A stretch of DNA of 64,000 nucleotides. Origin: Sediminicola sp963974715. GTDB lineage: Bacteria; Bacteroidota; Bacteroidia; Flavobacteriales; Flavobacteriaceae. The notes under the pieces were generated by a model. The model was not told where the DNA came from, ran no database searches, and was given only the letters and a program-made list of their open reading frames with translations. Where the stretch lies: NCBI GenBank assembly GCA_963974715.1, contig CAXBDK010000001.1, forward strand, positions 62,001 through 126,000. The letters are read 5' to 3'. Shown here piece after piece: positions 34,875-43,579 of this stretch. Position 1 is the first letter of the stretch, and each line of letters begins with the position of its first letter. Made by a program: the position numbers and the translations under genes.

Positions 34875-37800
34875 ATGTTCTACCGAGAAATGCTATTTTT
34901 GATAAAAACAACCTTTAAAGTTCAGTTTTTCATTAAGATTGGAAAGATCATAAAAGATATAAGGCCACTTGTATATCAATGGTATTGGGTACCACTGCTT
35001 TTTTGGTTCACCACAGGCAATTTATTTGGCCAACAGCAAATATCTTTTAGAAATATCTCGGTAAAACAGGGACTTTCCCAAAACAGCGTAGTGGATATCA
35101 CACAGGATAGTCTTGGCTATCTATGGATTGCCACCCAAGATGGGCTCAATAGATTTGATGGCAAGGGGTTTCAAAATTTTTCTTTTCAATTTGAAGATAT
35201 TACCAGGCCAAACTACAGTAATTTGGGATATCTCCATACGGATAAACAAGGTGGATTATGGGTCATTCCCCAGGACGGGAAATTGAGAGAATATACGCCA
35301 CTGTATTCCCAATTCCATATATATGAAGAAATAGAAAACGCGCACACCGTTTATGAAGATGACAACAATACCTTTTGGGTGGGTACCGATCAAGGTCAAA
35401 TTTTCAAAAAACATGCGGATTCCACACGATTTGAAAATTTTAATATCGCCCCAACCCTCATAAGGAGCAGGATACGGCAATTTTTACAACTTGAAAAGGG
35501 TTTTTTATGGGTTTTGTCTGACCACAAATGTACTTTGTTCAATACAACGACAGGGAAAGTCCAGTTAGAATTTAGCAGCCCAGGAGCTGAAAGTGGTACC
35601 GCGGCAACCTTTAGTAAAATAGTGCCCAAACCGGAAAGTGGCCTTTGGGTGAGCACATACGGGAGGGGATTGTATGAAATTCAAAATACTTTACATAGTG
35701 TCTCACTGGAACGGGTTATTACATTTACCTTACCTGAGGACCTGAATATTTTAGACGTGTTGGTAGATTCAAAAGATAGGCTTTGGATCGGCACGTATGG
35801 GCAAGGTCTATTTCTAGTACATGAAAATACAGTTCGTCACTTTCTACCTGACAAAAATGACGAAAGGACAATCCATTATAAGGATATACTTTCTATTTAT
35901 GAGGACTATCTAGGTGTTATTTGGTTTGGCACCGATGGGTCCGGCGTTTCTTACTATGACGAATATCTTGAAAAATTCAACGTAGTTACCAATGACCAGA
36001 CGCCGGACGATATAAATGTTGACGTGGTCAGGGCGATTACGACCGATGACGATGGAAATTTTTGGATAGGCACCTCTGGCCATGGTCTTACCCAATACAA
36101 TCCTAGATCAGGGCAATGGAAAAGTTTTACGACCCAAAATAGCAATCTTACTTCCGATAGGATTATGAGCCTATGCCATGATGGGGACAACAAGCTATGG
36201 ATCGGGACCCAAGAAGGCGGCCTATTGATTATGGGTGCCCATGGCGAATTGAAGAAGGTGACTTCTGTGAACGCAAATACCATTTGGGTGATTTATAAGG
36301 ACAAATGGGAGAAGTTATGGGTGGGTACGCAAGATCAAGGGCTATTTCAGTTAGATGAAAATAGCAACGTAGTCTCACATTACCATACCACTTCTGAAAA
36401 GCATCTATTAATAAGCGATAACATTCGTGCCATAACAAATGATTCCAAAGGAAACCTTTGGGTAGGCACCGAGGACAAGGGGGTCATGTATATCAATTTT
36501 GAGGACGGCAATACAGAATTAATCAATGCAGAGAAAGATATGCCCAATCTCTCCACAAATGCCATTAAATCATTATACCTTGAAAATGACAGATGGTTAT
36601 GGGTGGGCACTAATGGAAAGGGTATAGATGTACTCGATTTAAAAGGAAGGACAACTAAAAACTACAACCTTGAAAAAGGGCTCCCCAATAATGTGGTCTA
36701 CTCCCTTTTGCCGGACCAGCAAAACAACATTTGGATTAGCACCAATAAGGGCATCGCCAAACTTACACCCTCCAAAAACCATGTTGAACCTCCATTAGTG
36801 GTTCCTTATGACAATTATGATGGCCTTGCGACGGAGTTTAATACGGGTGCTTGGCATATTACAAAGGATAATCAATTATTTTTTGGTGGTTTGGAGGGTT
36901 TCTATTGGTTTGATCCCTCTACCATTAAAATAAACTTAAAACTTCCAAAGACCCAGATTACCCAATTTTCAATTTTTGACCAACCCACTGCCATGGCCGA
37001 GGGAACCCATTTACAATATGATCAGAACACTTTGTCCTTTTCCTTTTCCAGCATGCAGTTTTCCTTGCCGGAAAAAAACGAGTATCAATATAGATTGATA
37101 GATTATGACAAAGATTGGATATACTCGGGCAATAAGAACTATGCGCGTTATCCAAAACTGCCCCCTGGCAGTTATACCTTTCAGGTTAAATCCAGTAATT
37201 ATGATAGGATATGGGGACCGGACATTGCCTCTTTTGCCTTCACCATTGACCCTCCTTGGTACTGGAATAGCTTTGCCCAAATTATGTATTCAATAGTGTT
37301 CGCAATCTTTTTGTTCACCATATACTCCTATACCAAGTCAAGGTGGAGGATTCAAACCGATCTAAAATTACAGGAAGCGGAAGCGGATCGCCTTAAAAAG
37401 TTGCATGACTTTAGATCAAAACTATACATGAATATTGCCCATGAATTTAAAACACCCCTTACTTTGGTTTCTGCTCCCTTAGAAGAGATGATGGCAGACG
37501 AAGGCAAACTTGTCAAGTCTTCGGACAACTTGAGTTTCGTAAGTCGAAATTTAAATAGGCTGACCAAATTGGTAGATCAGCTCTTACAGTTGGGCAGTCT
37601 AGAAGAAGGCAAACTAAAAAAAATGGCGATCTATGGTGATATTACCCTCTTTCTTAGAACCTTGATCGCCTCATACCAACTACAGGCCAAAGAAGCCAAT
37701 GTCGCTATCAATTCCAAAATAAAGCAAATGCCCTTTTCTTGGTATGACGAGGATATGCTGGAAAAAACCGTGGGCAACTTGATAACAAACGCGTTGAAAT

Positions 37801-38906
37801 ATGCCCCAAAAAATACGGAGTGTACCATTTTCGGCGCCCATGAAGAGGGTTTCTTGGTCTTACATATTCAGAACAAAATTTCCGAAAGCATCGCAACCGA
37901 AAAACTTTTTGAACGCTTTTATCAAGAGCACCATGAGAAGGAGGGAATGGGTATCGGTCTTGCCTTGGTCAAAGAGCTTGTCGATTGGTTTAATGGCTCT
38001 ATTTCGGTAAAAACCAACTCGGACAACATTAGTTTCCTACTAAAAATTGATGTCAGGCAACATGCCTTCAAAGACGATGAGCGAACAGAAATCGCACCGT
38101 TTGAAAAAATGTCAGACCCGAATATCGGTCATGAAAAAAATGGGGGAATCAACAAAATCCTCTTGGTTGAAGACGACAGGGAAATAAGGGATTATATCTC
38201 CAGTGTTCTTGAACCGGAATATCAGATCATCCCGGCCAAAAATGGGATGGAAGGTTTTGACAGAGCGGTAAAGCACCTTCCAGATTTAATCATTTCAGAT
38301 ATAAAAATGCCCATTTTAGACGGTATTGCCCTTTGTAACCAACTAAAATCCGATCAACGCACAAGCCATATCCCACTGATTATGCTCACCGCAAGTTCAG
38401 ATGCCTCGCATGAGTTAAAAGCATTGAAAGTTGGTGCCGATGACTATATTTCCAAGCCTTTCAAGACTCAAATTCTAGTGCAAAGAATTCGAAACATGGC
38501 CAATATGAAAATGCTTTGGGCCAACAAGTATAAAGAAAGTTACATTGTAGGCCCAACCGATATCACCGTCCCACCCATAGAACATCAATTTTTGAACAAG
38601 CTTCAACATATTCTGGAGAAGCATTTGTCCGACCCTTCATTGAGTACTGCAAAATTATGCGAGCTAATGGGGTTAAGCCGTATGCAACTGCATCGAAAAT
38701 TACAAAGTTATACAGGTCTTTCAACCACGGCCTTCATTCGTTCGCAACGGCTAAAACATGCAACAGACCTCTTAAAACAAGGTTCGTTGAACGTGAACGA
38801 GGTCGCCTATATGATCGGCTTCAATTCTCCTGGCTATTTTATGAAATGTTTTAAAGAGCAATTTCAAATGACCCCTACCGAATTTGTGACATCCTTAAAC
38901 CGATGA
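34875..38906 (+). CDS. Hybrid two-component regulator (HTCS) with beta-propeller sensor
   Basis: This 1343-residue protein has an N-terminal membrane or signal segment (WVPLLFWFTTGNLFG). About 14 propeller blades follow (repeats such as DSLGYLWIATQDGLNRFDG), then a Y_Y_Y domain (about 705-790) and a TM near 797-817. The HisKA has His856 in NIAHEFKTPLT, and the HATPase has NLITNALKYAP and GMGIGLAL. A receiver has Asp1142 in IISDIKMP. A C-terminal AraC helix-turn-helix occupies about 1240-1340. It senses a ligand in the periplasm and regulates transcription in one polypeptide. The gene downstream is a second AraC-type regulator, followed by lipoproteins, its likely targets. Confidence 0.94.
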   Translation: MFYREMLFLIKTTFKVQFFIKIGKIIKDIRPLVYQWYWVPLLFWFTTGNLFGQQQISFRNISVKQGLSQNSVVDITQDSLGYLWIATQDGLNRFDGKGFQNFSFQFEDITRPNYSNLGYLHTDKQGGLWVIPQDGKLREYTPLYSQFHIYEEIENAHTVYEDDNNTFWVGTDQGQIFKKHADSTRFENFNIAPTLIRSRIRQFLQLEKGFLWVLSDHKCTLFNTTTGKVQLEFSSPGAESGTAATFSKIVPKPESGLWVSTYGRGLYEIQNTLHSVSLERVITFTLPEDLNILDVLVDSKDRLWIGTYGQGLFLVHENTVRHFLPDKNDERTIHYKDILSIYEDYLGVIWFGTDGSGVSYYDEYLEKFNVVTNDQTPDDINVDVVRAITTDDDGNFWIGTSGHGLTQYNPRSGQWKSFTTQNSNLTSDRIMSLCHDGDNKLWIGTQEGGLLIMGAHGELKKVTSVNANTIWVIYKDKWEKLWVGTQDQGLFQLDENSNVVSHYHTTSEKHLLISDNIRAITNDSKGNLWVGTEDKGVMYINFEDGNTELINAEKDMPNLSTNAIKSLYLENDRWLWVGTNGKGIDVLDLKGRTTKNYNLEKGLPNNVVYSLLPDQQNNIWISTNKGIAKLTPSKNHVEPPLVVPYDNYDGLATEFNTGAWHITKDNQLFFGGLEGFYWFDPSTIKINLKLPKTQITQFSIFDQPTAMAEGTHLQYDQNTLSFSFSSMQFSLPEKNEYQYRLIDYDKDWIYSGNKNYARYPKLPPGSYTFQVKSSNYDRIWGPDIASFAFTIDPPWYWNSFAQIMYSIVFAIFLFTIYSYTKSRWRIQTDLKLQEAEADRLKKLHDFRSKLYMNIAHEFKTPLTLVSAPLEEMMADEGKLVKSSDNLSFVSRNLNRLTKLVDQLLQLGSLEEGKLKKMAIYGDITLFLRTLIASYQLQAKEANVAINSKIKQMPFSWYDEDMLEKTVGNLITNALKYAPKNTECTIFGAHEEGFLVLHIQNKISESIATEKLFERFYQEHHEKEGMGIGLALVKELVDWFNGSISVKTNSDNISFLLKIDVRQHAFKDDERTEIAPFEKMSDPNIGHEKNGGINKILLVEDDREIRDYISSVLEPEYQIIPAKNGMEGFDRAVKHLPDLIISDIKMPILDGIALCNQLKSDQRTSHIPLIMLTASSDASHELKALKVGADDYISKPFKTQILVQRIRNMANMKMLWANKYKESYIVGPTDITVPPIEHQFLNKLQHILEKHLSDPSLSTAKLCELMGLSRMQLHRKLQSYTGLSTTAFIRSQRLKHATDLLKQGSLNVNEVAYMIGFNSPGYFMKCFKEQFQMTPTEFVTSLNR

Positions 38907-38918
38907 TAGGCCAACCTG

Positions 38919-39000
38919 TTACATATGTAAGGTTATTTGATACATAACTACAGTTCATGCCGAACGGGCCATGATAGTTTTACCCCAAAAACTATCATGG
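38919..39000 (+). promoter_or_regulatory. Palindromes overlapping the start of the GAF-AraC gene
   Basis: TTACATATGTAA (38919-38930) is a perfect 12-bp palindrome. CCATGATAGTTTT (38969-38981) and AAAACTATCATGG (38988-39000) form a perfect 13-bp inverted repeat with loop ACCCCA. The right arm contains the chosen start ATG at 38997-38999. This could be a regulator operator or an mRNA hairpin hiding the start codon. Confidence 0.5.
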
Positions 39001-39872
39001 AAAAGTTTAACTGTACAATCGATGAAATAAGGGCAATCAGCTTTTTTTCAACTTCCTTGTATTTAAAGGAATCCGTAGAGGAGGTTCTTTGGGACATCAC
39101 TAAAAACGTCATCCACCAACTTGGTTTTGTTGACTGTGTTATCTATACCATGAATTATGATACTATGCAACTTACCCAAAGTGCGGCCTATGGAACAAAA
39201 AATCCATTTTCACATCAAATCTACAACCATATTCGATTAAACATTGGTGAAGGTATCGTGGGCAGTATCGCCCAGTCAAAAAAACCCGAAATCATTTTAG
39301 ATACCTCCAAAGATTCCAGATATATTGTAGACGACAAGAATCGGCTATCCGAAATCTGTGTCCCCATTATGGTCAACAATCGGCTATTTGGCGTAATTGA
39401 TGCCGAACATCCCGATAAAAAGTTTTTCAATGAAAAGCATCTTTATCTATTGACGATCATCGCCTCACTTTGTGCCCAAAAAATCAAAGAACTTCAATTA
39501 AAATCACGAAAACCATTTAAAAGGGCCAACCCATATTTCAAGAAATTGGAAGCCTTGATGCATTCAAAGAAAATCTACCGAAACCCTTATTTGAGCCTGA
39601 CCACTACCGCAGATATATTAGGCATTTCACCATGCTACCTTTCAAGTATGGTGAACAGTATCTTGAACAAAAGTTTTATTGATTTCGTGAACGAATATCG
39701 GATTTGCGATGTGAAAAGAAATTTAAATGCACAGACTTTCGAACATTACACAATTGTTTCGGTTGGTCTGGAAGCAGGCTTCAATTCAAAATCCGCATTT
39801 TATTCGGCATTCAAAAAACATACGGGCCTTACTCCCTTGGAGTACAAAAACCGTCATTGCGTACTGTCCTGA
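38997..39872 (+). CDS. GAF-domain AraC-family transcriptional regulator
   Basis: I chose the start at 38997 (MEKFNCTIDE), because the longer frame from 38937 begins with unlikely residues. Residues about 1-160 form a GAF domain (LGFVDCVIYTMN, LNIGEGIVGSIAQSKKP, GVIDAEHPDKKFF). The C-terminal 100 residues are an AraC HTH (TTADILGISPCYLSSMVNS, VGLEAGFNSKSAFYSAFKKH). It is cytoplasmic. It sits between the HTCS and the lipoprotein genes, and the AraC halves of both may bind the same genes. Confidence 0.85.
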   Translation: MEKFNCTIDEIRAISFFSTSLYLKESVEEVLWDITKNVIHQLGFVDCVIYTMNYDTMQLTQSAAYGTKNPFSHQIYNHIRLNIGEGIVGSIAQSKKPEIILDTSKDSRYIVDDKNRLSEICVPIMVNNRLFGVIDAEHPDKKFFNEKHLYLLTIIASLCAQKIKELQLKSRKPFKRANPYFKKLEALMHSKKIYRNPYLSLTTTADILGISPCYLSSMVNSILNKSFIDFVNEYRICDVKRNLNAQTFEHYTIVSVGLEAGFNSKSAFYSAFKKHTGLTPLEYKNRHCVLS

Positions 39873-39942
39873 TTTTTTTAAAGTGAAAGGTTCTGGAGTT
39901 TTATCCTGTTATCACTTGTTAGATTGGCCAAAAACAAAAATC

Positions 39943-40519
39943 ATGAAATCATCACAAATTTTAGGTTTTACCTTATTGGCTCTGGTCTTTGGTACTACTT
40001 CTTGCACCAAAAGTGAAGAAAGCCTTATCGAAGAAAACATCGATGGAACATATTTACAATTCTCAACTTCTACAAGTAAGGATCAGAACGATAGGGTACT
40101 GTATTCCAATTGGGGTGAAAACCGAATTTCCGCAATCCAGCAATGTTGGGAGTGTACAATGGCATCTACCCCATATACCAAACGAAATCCTGAACCTGGA
40201 CCAGGATCTGGTATTGATATTTGCCAAAAGAAGCCATCCGTTCCAATTACCGATGACTTCCCCTACATCAAATGAACATTATACCACTGATTTTGGCAAA
40301 TACCCAAAAGGGGCGCTGGCCTCAATCAGGGTATACGCCTTTAATTGGCAGACCGAGCCCTTGAACGACATCTTTTTTGGCGCAAACACGGAGGCCATGT
40401 TTCGAGTTGTAATAGTACCCGGCGAGAAAATGTTCGATCTAAGCTCAACCAATTCCATACATATTGAAAGCTTCACTTATGAAGAGTGGGCAAATAGGTT
40501 CAATATTCCTGATCGATAA
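39943..40519 (+). pseudogene. Frameshifted lipoprotein gene (paralogue of the next two)
   Basis: Two overlapping frames together make one protein. The first, from the ATG at 39943, gives a signal peptide and lipobox (VFGTTSCTKS) and VLYSNW, matching VIYSDW in the paralogues. The other frame continues from about 40116 to the stop at 40519 (LVLIFAKR, FRVVIVPGEK, YEEWANRFNIP), matching the paralogues' C-terminus. Removing one G from the GGGG at 40112-40115 joins them into an open frame of about 191 residues. It lacks the Gly-X-Y segment of its neighbours. This is either a real mutation or an assembly error. Confidence 0.7.
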
Positions 40520-40634
40520 GAGCAATCTCAAATTCGTTCAAAGTTGTCCGGTTTCTTTTACATCTAAATTTCTTGGACACCATTGCCTTAAATGAAAAGT
40601 ATTTTGGCTATCAAATCTTAACTCTTTATAAATT

Positions 40635-41228
40635 ATGAAAACAAGAATTTTTGCAGGTAAACTACTAATGATAGGTACGGTAGTACTATTATGTTCATGC
40701 TCCGCGGAGGATGGTGAAGACGGAGCCATTGGTCCCCAAGGTCCCCAAGGGGAACAAGGTGTTGGGGGGCCGCAGGGAGAACAGGGCGAACAGGGTGAAC
40801 CGGGCACCGCCAATGTCATTTATTCGGATTGGATACCCGTTGATTACATTGTTGATGTAGCGGCTGAATCAAACTTGATGGGGCTCGGAGTTCTCAATAG
40901 TTCTGAGCTGAACCAAGAAACAGATGTATTGCTGGTATATGGCCAACGTGAAACCGAAGCTGGTACCACCGATGGCATTTTTGGTCTGCCCTTTATCCTT
41001 GCGACCCAAAATGAATATTATGGCTTTGGTCTCTTTGATGCTTCCGGTGGAACCGGAATCCAGGTTCGGGTCAATACTTTGGATGGAGGTGCGAACCTGT
41101 TCACTTTCTTTACCTCTTATCGCTATGTCATTATTCCAGGAGGTATGCCCTCCGCCGGTAAGTCTACGATTGACTATACCAAAATGACGTATGAAGAAAT
41201 TCTAGAGCGTTTTAACATTCCAGAATAG
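40635..41228 (+). CDS. Collagen-like-repeat lipoprotein
   Basis: This 197-residue protein has a signal peptide with lipobox (LLCSCSAED, Cys22). A short collagen-like Gly-X-Y tract follows (GAIGPQGPQGEQG, GPQGEQGEQGEPG), then GTANVIYSDW and a beta-rich domain. The end YRYVIIPGG...YEEILERFNIPE is shared with both neighbours. It is likely surface- or periplasm-anchored. It follows two regulators and is probably one of their targets. The function is unknown; collagen-like tracts trimerise in other bacteria. Confidence 0.8.
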   Translation: MKTRIFAGKLLMIGTVVLLCSCSAEDGEDGAIGPQGPQGEQGVGGPQGEQGEQGEPGTANVIYSDWIPVDYIVDVAAESNLMGLGVLNSSELNQETDVLLVYGQRETEAGTTDGIFGLPFILATQNEYYGFGLFDASGGTGIQVRVNTLDGGANLFTFFTSYRYVIIPGGMPSAGKSTIDYTKMTYEEILERFNIPE

Positions 41229-41273
41229 GAGGTTTTTAGTTCCCCCAAATTATTAACCAAAAAACAAAATGTT

Positions 41274-41885
41274 ATGAAACGAACCGTGATTTTAATTCAA
41301 CTCTTGATCCTAGTATTTTTTGCCTGCTCGCCAGAGGATGGGCAAGACGGCGCTATTGGTCCCCAGGGGCCACAAGGAGAACAAGGAATTGCCGGGCAGC
41401 AAGGACCGGCTGGACAAGATGGGGAAGACGGACAAGATGGTTCGGAGGGGGAACCCGGTACGGCCAATGTCATTTATTCGGATTGGTTTACCCTACCATT
41501 TCCGGACGATATAAACTCAACCACTAATTACGGCGCTGGTATTGTTGCAAACGATGTTACAGAAAATATTGTCAACAACAGTGTAACTCTCATTTATGGC
41601 CGTTCTGATACAACTGTTTTGATACCTCAGTTACTCCCATTCAGTGCTTTCGCAGAACAACAATACTACGCTCCCGGTTTTAGGGCACCTACAGAATCGT
41701 CCCCAACGGGTAGGGTTTCTGTAACCATATATTCGATGGATGGTAGTCCAATAGGTATCCCTATTTTTGAGGAATATCGATATGTCATCATTCCAGGAGG
41801 TATCCCCACGAGCGGTAAGTCATCCATAGATTATACCCAATTGAGTTATGAAGAAATCATTGATTTGTACCACATTCCAGAGTAG
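41274..41885 (+). CDS. Collagen-like-repeat lipoprotein, paralogue
   Basis: This 203-residue protein is 45 bp after its paralogue. The lipobox is FFACSPED (Cys18). The Gly-X-Y tract is longer (GPQGPQGEQGIAGQQGPAG, QDGEDGQDG). Next come GTANVIYSDW and a beta-rich domain with IPIFEEYRYVIIPGGIPTSG, ending YEEIIDLYHIPE. The conserved tail suggests a shared fold or partner across the three genes, while the collagen-like part varies in length. Confidence 0.8.
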   Translation: MKRTVILIQLLILVFFACSPEDGQDGAIGPQGPQGEQGIAGQQGPAGQDGEDGQDGSEGEPGTANVIYSDWFTLPFPDDINSTTNYGAGIVANDVTENIVNNSVTLIYGRSDTTVLIPQLLPFSAFAEQQYYAPGFRAPTESSPTGRVSVTIYSMDGSPIGIPIFEEYRYVIIPGGIPTSGKSSIDYTQLSYEEIIDLYHIPE

Positions 41886-42284
41886 GTATTAAGGTTCAGG
41901 AGTTTCAATCGTTTAAACCAAAAGATTATGGGAAAACCTTGGCAATTAGGTTCCAAATAATTTTTGCTTTTTCTAAAAAGATGTCAAAAAAATGATGGGC
42001 CCTTTCTATATCTTTTGGTTCTAAGCATTTGATATTTCATGCTTTCTCAAAACATCTACAGCCTCCATTGAGGCTTTCATCATAAAATATGGGCCATCCT
42101 TGGAATCATAGTTTCTGACACTACGGGTAAAATTGAGCTTCCCACCACTACTGCGCGAATTATTGGTTTGTAATGTACTTTTAAAAAGAATCAATACTAT
42201 AAAGAAACAAGGAGGGTTGTGCCGTCATTGCTTCAAACTAACAACTCAAATAATTGCTCAACAACTATTTGTTCATTTCCTTTT
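41886..42284. other. Gap after the lipoprotein genes
   Basis: No strong gene is present. A minus-strand frame at 42021-42194 (start TTG, 57 residues, containing GGKLNFTRSVRNYDSKDG and ending LRKHEISNA) is open and protein-like, but is listed separately with low confidence. Nothing else was seen. Confidence 0.35.
42021..42194 (-). CDS. Possible small protein (57 aa, TTG start)
   Basis: This is an open frame downstream of the minus-strand gene at 42285-42566. The hydrophobic start is followed by NFTRSVRNYDSKDGPYFMMK and a basic end. There is no ATG before the MMK in the middle, so it may be a broken gene. No family was recognised. Confidence 0.25.
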   Translation of the reverse strand: MILFKSTLQTNNSRSSGGKLNFTRSVRNYDSKDGPYFMMKASMEAVDVLRKHEISNA

Positions 42285-42566
42285 TTACCGATCCAGATCC
42301 ATATGGTTTTCTGATTCATAGAAAATAGCAACCCAAACTACTGCACAGATTACAATAACGGGCATGGTTAAATTAACTGCAACGTTTTCCTTTAACGGTT
42401 GGAAACCTAAAAGAGAATAGAAAACCAACATGAACAAAACATACAGACATAAAATAAAAAGGATTGGGCTGCCTCTAGAGCTACCTATTTTATGGTCCAA
42501 ATAGTGGTTTACCCCTATTCTTGTCTTTGCAAGTGCCCTTCCTGGGGTTTGAATGAATCTTTCCAT
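42285..42566 (-). CDS. Small two-TM hypothetical protein
   Basis: This 93-residue protein has a basic N-terminus (RFIQTPGRALAKTRIGVN), two TM segments near residues 34-53 and 66-82, and an acidic tail (YESENHMDLDR). No family was recognised. It stands alone between the lipoprotein cluster and the tRNA. The reading is plausible but not certain. Confidence 0.45.
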   Translation of the reverse strand: MERFIQTPGRALAKTRIGVNHYLDHKIGSSRGSPILFILCLYVLFMLVFYSLLGFQPLKENVAVNLTMPVIVICAVVWVAIFYESENHMDLDR

Positions 42567-42692
42567 GGCCTATATGACCCTAAATATAACTAAAAGTAAG
42601 AGAATCGGAAAGTGGAGAAAATGTTGTACCTATGTTGTACCCGCCCTAAAAACAAAAAGCTCCCGATCTCTCGGAAGCCTTATTTTTACCAG

Positions 42693-42708
42693 TGTGGTCC
42701 CACCTGGG
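42693..42708. repeat. Copy of the tRNA 3' end (attachment-site-like)
   Basis: TGTGGTCCCACCTGGG here is identical to 42882-42897, which spans the 3' acceptor and T-stem strand of the tRNA. The two copies are 189 bp apart. This may be a relic attachment site or a broken tRNA copy. Confidence 0.5.
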
Positions 42709-42792
42709 TTGCTGCCTCCAAAGTCGGCATCGACCAGAGAAGTCCCGCTTATGCAAATAGAAAACCAACAGCTGCAAGAGCAGCTGTTATTG

Positions 42793-42872
42793 TTTTTTCA
42801 TTCCCTTCCAAAGCCTAAGCAAGCTTGGCTTTGGAAGGGAATGAAAAAACCCATCCCTTTCGGGACGGGTTT
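42793..42872 (-). terminator. Strong hairpins downstream of the tRNA
   Basis: There are two hairpins. One is a perfect 23-bp inverted repeat (42793-42815 with 42827-42849; 11-base loop) ending in T/A runs. The other is AAACCCATCCC-tttc-GGGACGGGTTT (about 42847-42872), followed on the minus strand by TTTTTTC. They are placed to end transcription of the minus-strand tRNA, and the long one could act in both directions. Confidence 0.7.
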
Positions 42873-42883
42873 TCTGCTTGATG

Positions 42884-42957
42884 TGGTCCCACCTGGGCTC
42901 GAACCAGGGACCACCTGATTATGAGTCAGGTGCTCTAACCAACTGAGCTATAGGACC
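42884..42957 (-). tRNA. tRNA with anticodon CAT (Met or lysidine-type Ile)
   Basis: The 74-nt minus-strand sequence folds as a cloverleaf. The acceptor is GGTCCTA with TGGGACC, the D-arm is GCTCAGTTGGTTAGAGC, the anticodon arm is CCTGACTCATAATCAGG with loop CTCATAA, and the T-arm is CCTGGTTCGAGCCCAGG. The discriminator is A; CCA is not encoded. Anticodon CAT can be elongator Met, initiator Met or Ile2; the sequence alone does not settle which. The acceptor pairs G1-C72, so it is unlikely to be the initiator. Confidence 0.92.
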
Positions 42958-42965
42958 GTTTTGCC

Positions 42966-43007
42966 GCTCTAACCTCCCGATAGTTATCGGGATGAGCTAT
43001 AGGACCG
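42966..43007 (-). repeat. Partial tRNA 5' copy carrying an 18-bp palindrome
   Basis: GCTCTAACC (42966-42974) and TGAGCTATAGGACCG (42993-43007) repeat the D-arm and 5' acceptor of the adjacent tRNA (42932-42940, 42944-42958). In the real tRNA they are separated by AAC. Here they are separated by TCCCGATAGTTATCGGGA, a perfect palindromic hairpin of REP-like appearance. Confidence 0.6.
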
Positions 43008-43103
43008 CAATTTGCGGATGCAATATTAGTGTTTATTTTGCTAGCTTGCAAACAAAATAACACCCCTGCCCCCTTTCTTTTTCTTAGAAACCGTTTAAGT
43101 TTC

Positions 43104-43508
43104 TTACTCTTTTATTTCTTGGCACAGCTCCACCAACACGCCATTGGTACCCTTTGGGTGCACAAAGGCCACCCACTTGTTGTCCGCCCCCCTTTTGGGA
43201 CGCTCGCTGAGCAACTGGAAGCCCTCCGATCGCAACCGTTCCATCTCTTTCCCGATATCGTCCACCTCAAAGGCTATATGGTGCATACCCTCTCCCCTCC
43301 GTTCCAGAAATTTGGCTATGGGACTTTCCCCGTCCGTAGACTGTAACAGTTCCACTTTATTGGGCCCGACCTGGAAAAAGGAGGTCATGACCCCCTCCGA
43401 AACCACCGCTTCCCTTTTGTACGGTGCCACTCCCAAGAGTTTTTCGTACAGTCCGTTGGACACCTCCAAGTCCCTTACCGCAATTCCAACATGTTCGATT
43501 TTCTTCAT
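43104..43508 (-). CDS. mce: Methylmalonyl-CoA epimerase
   Basis: I chose the start at 43508 (MKKIEHVGIA); the upstream 27 residues of the open frame are not protein-like and AATTGGTGGGA sits before this ATG. The 134-residue VOC fold has metal ligands in IEHVGIAV, GMHHIAFEV and VLVEL, and FLERRGEG and SERPKRGADNKWVAFVHP as in the family. It interconverts (R)- and (S)-methylmalonyl-CoA in the propionate pathway, in the cytoplasm. It is divergent from rbfA. Confidence 0.93.
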   Translation of the reverse strand: MKKIEHVGIAVRDLEVSNGLYEKLLGVAPYKREAVVSEGVMTSFFQVGPNKVELLQSTDGESPIAKFLERRGEGMHHIAFEVDDIGKEMERLRSEGFQLLSERPKRGADNKWVAFVHPKGTNGVLVELCQEIKE

Positions 43509-43567
43509 TTCCCACCAATTTTGATCAGTATCTTGACCCCATTCCACTAAAATACACATATTGTGCG

Positions 43568-43575
43568 TATTTTTG
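43568..43575 (+). promoter_or_regulatory. -7 promoter element of rbfA, very close to the start codon
   Basis: TAttTTTG at 43568-43575 fits the Bacteroidota -7 consensus exactly. The ATG at 43580 begins 5 bases after it, about where transcription should start, so the mRNA may be leaderless. No TTG at the usual -33 distance was found. Confidence 0.5.
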
Positions 43576-43579
43576 TGCC

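Noticed and set aside
40635..41885. Phage tail-fibre or true collagen origin for the Gly-X-Y lipoproteins
   Set aside because: The Gly-X-Y tracts are short and follow lipoboxes; no phage genes are near.
42553..42918. Plus-strand frames across the tRNA 3' region
   Set aside because: They run through the terminator hairpins and into the antisense of the tRNA; not coding.
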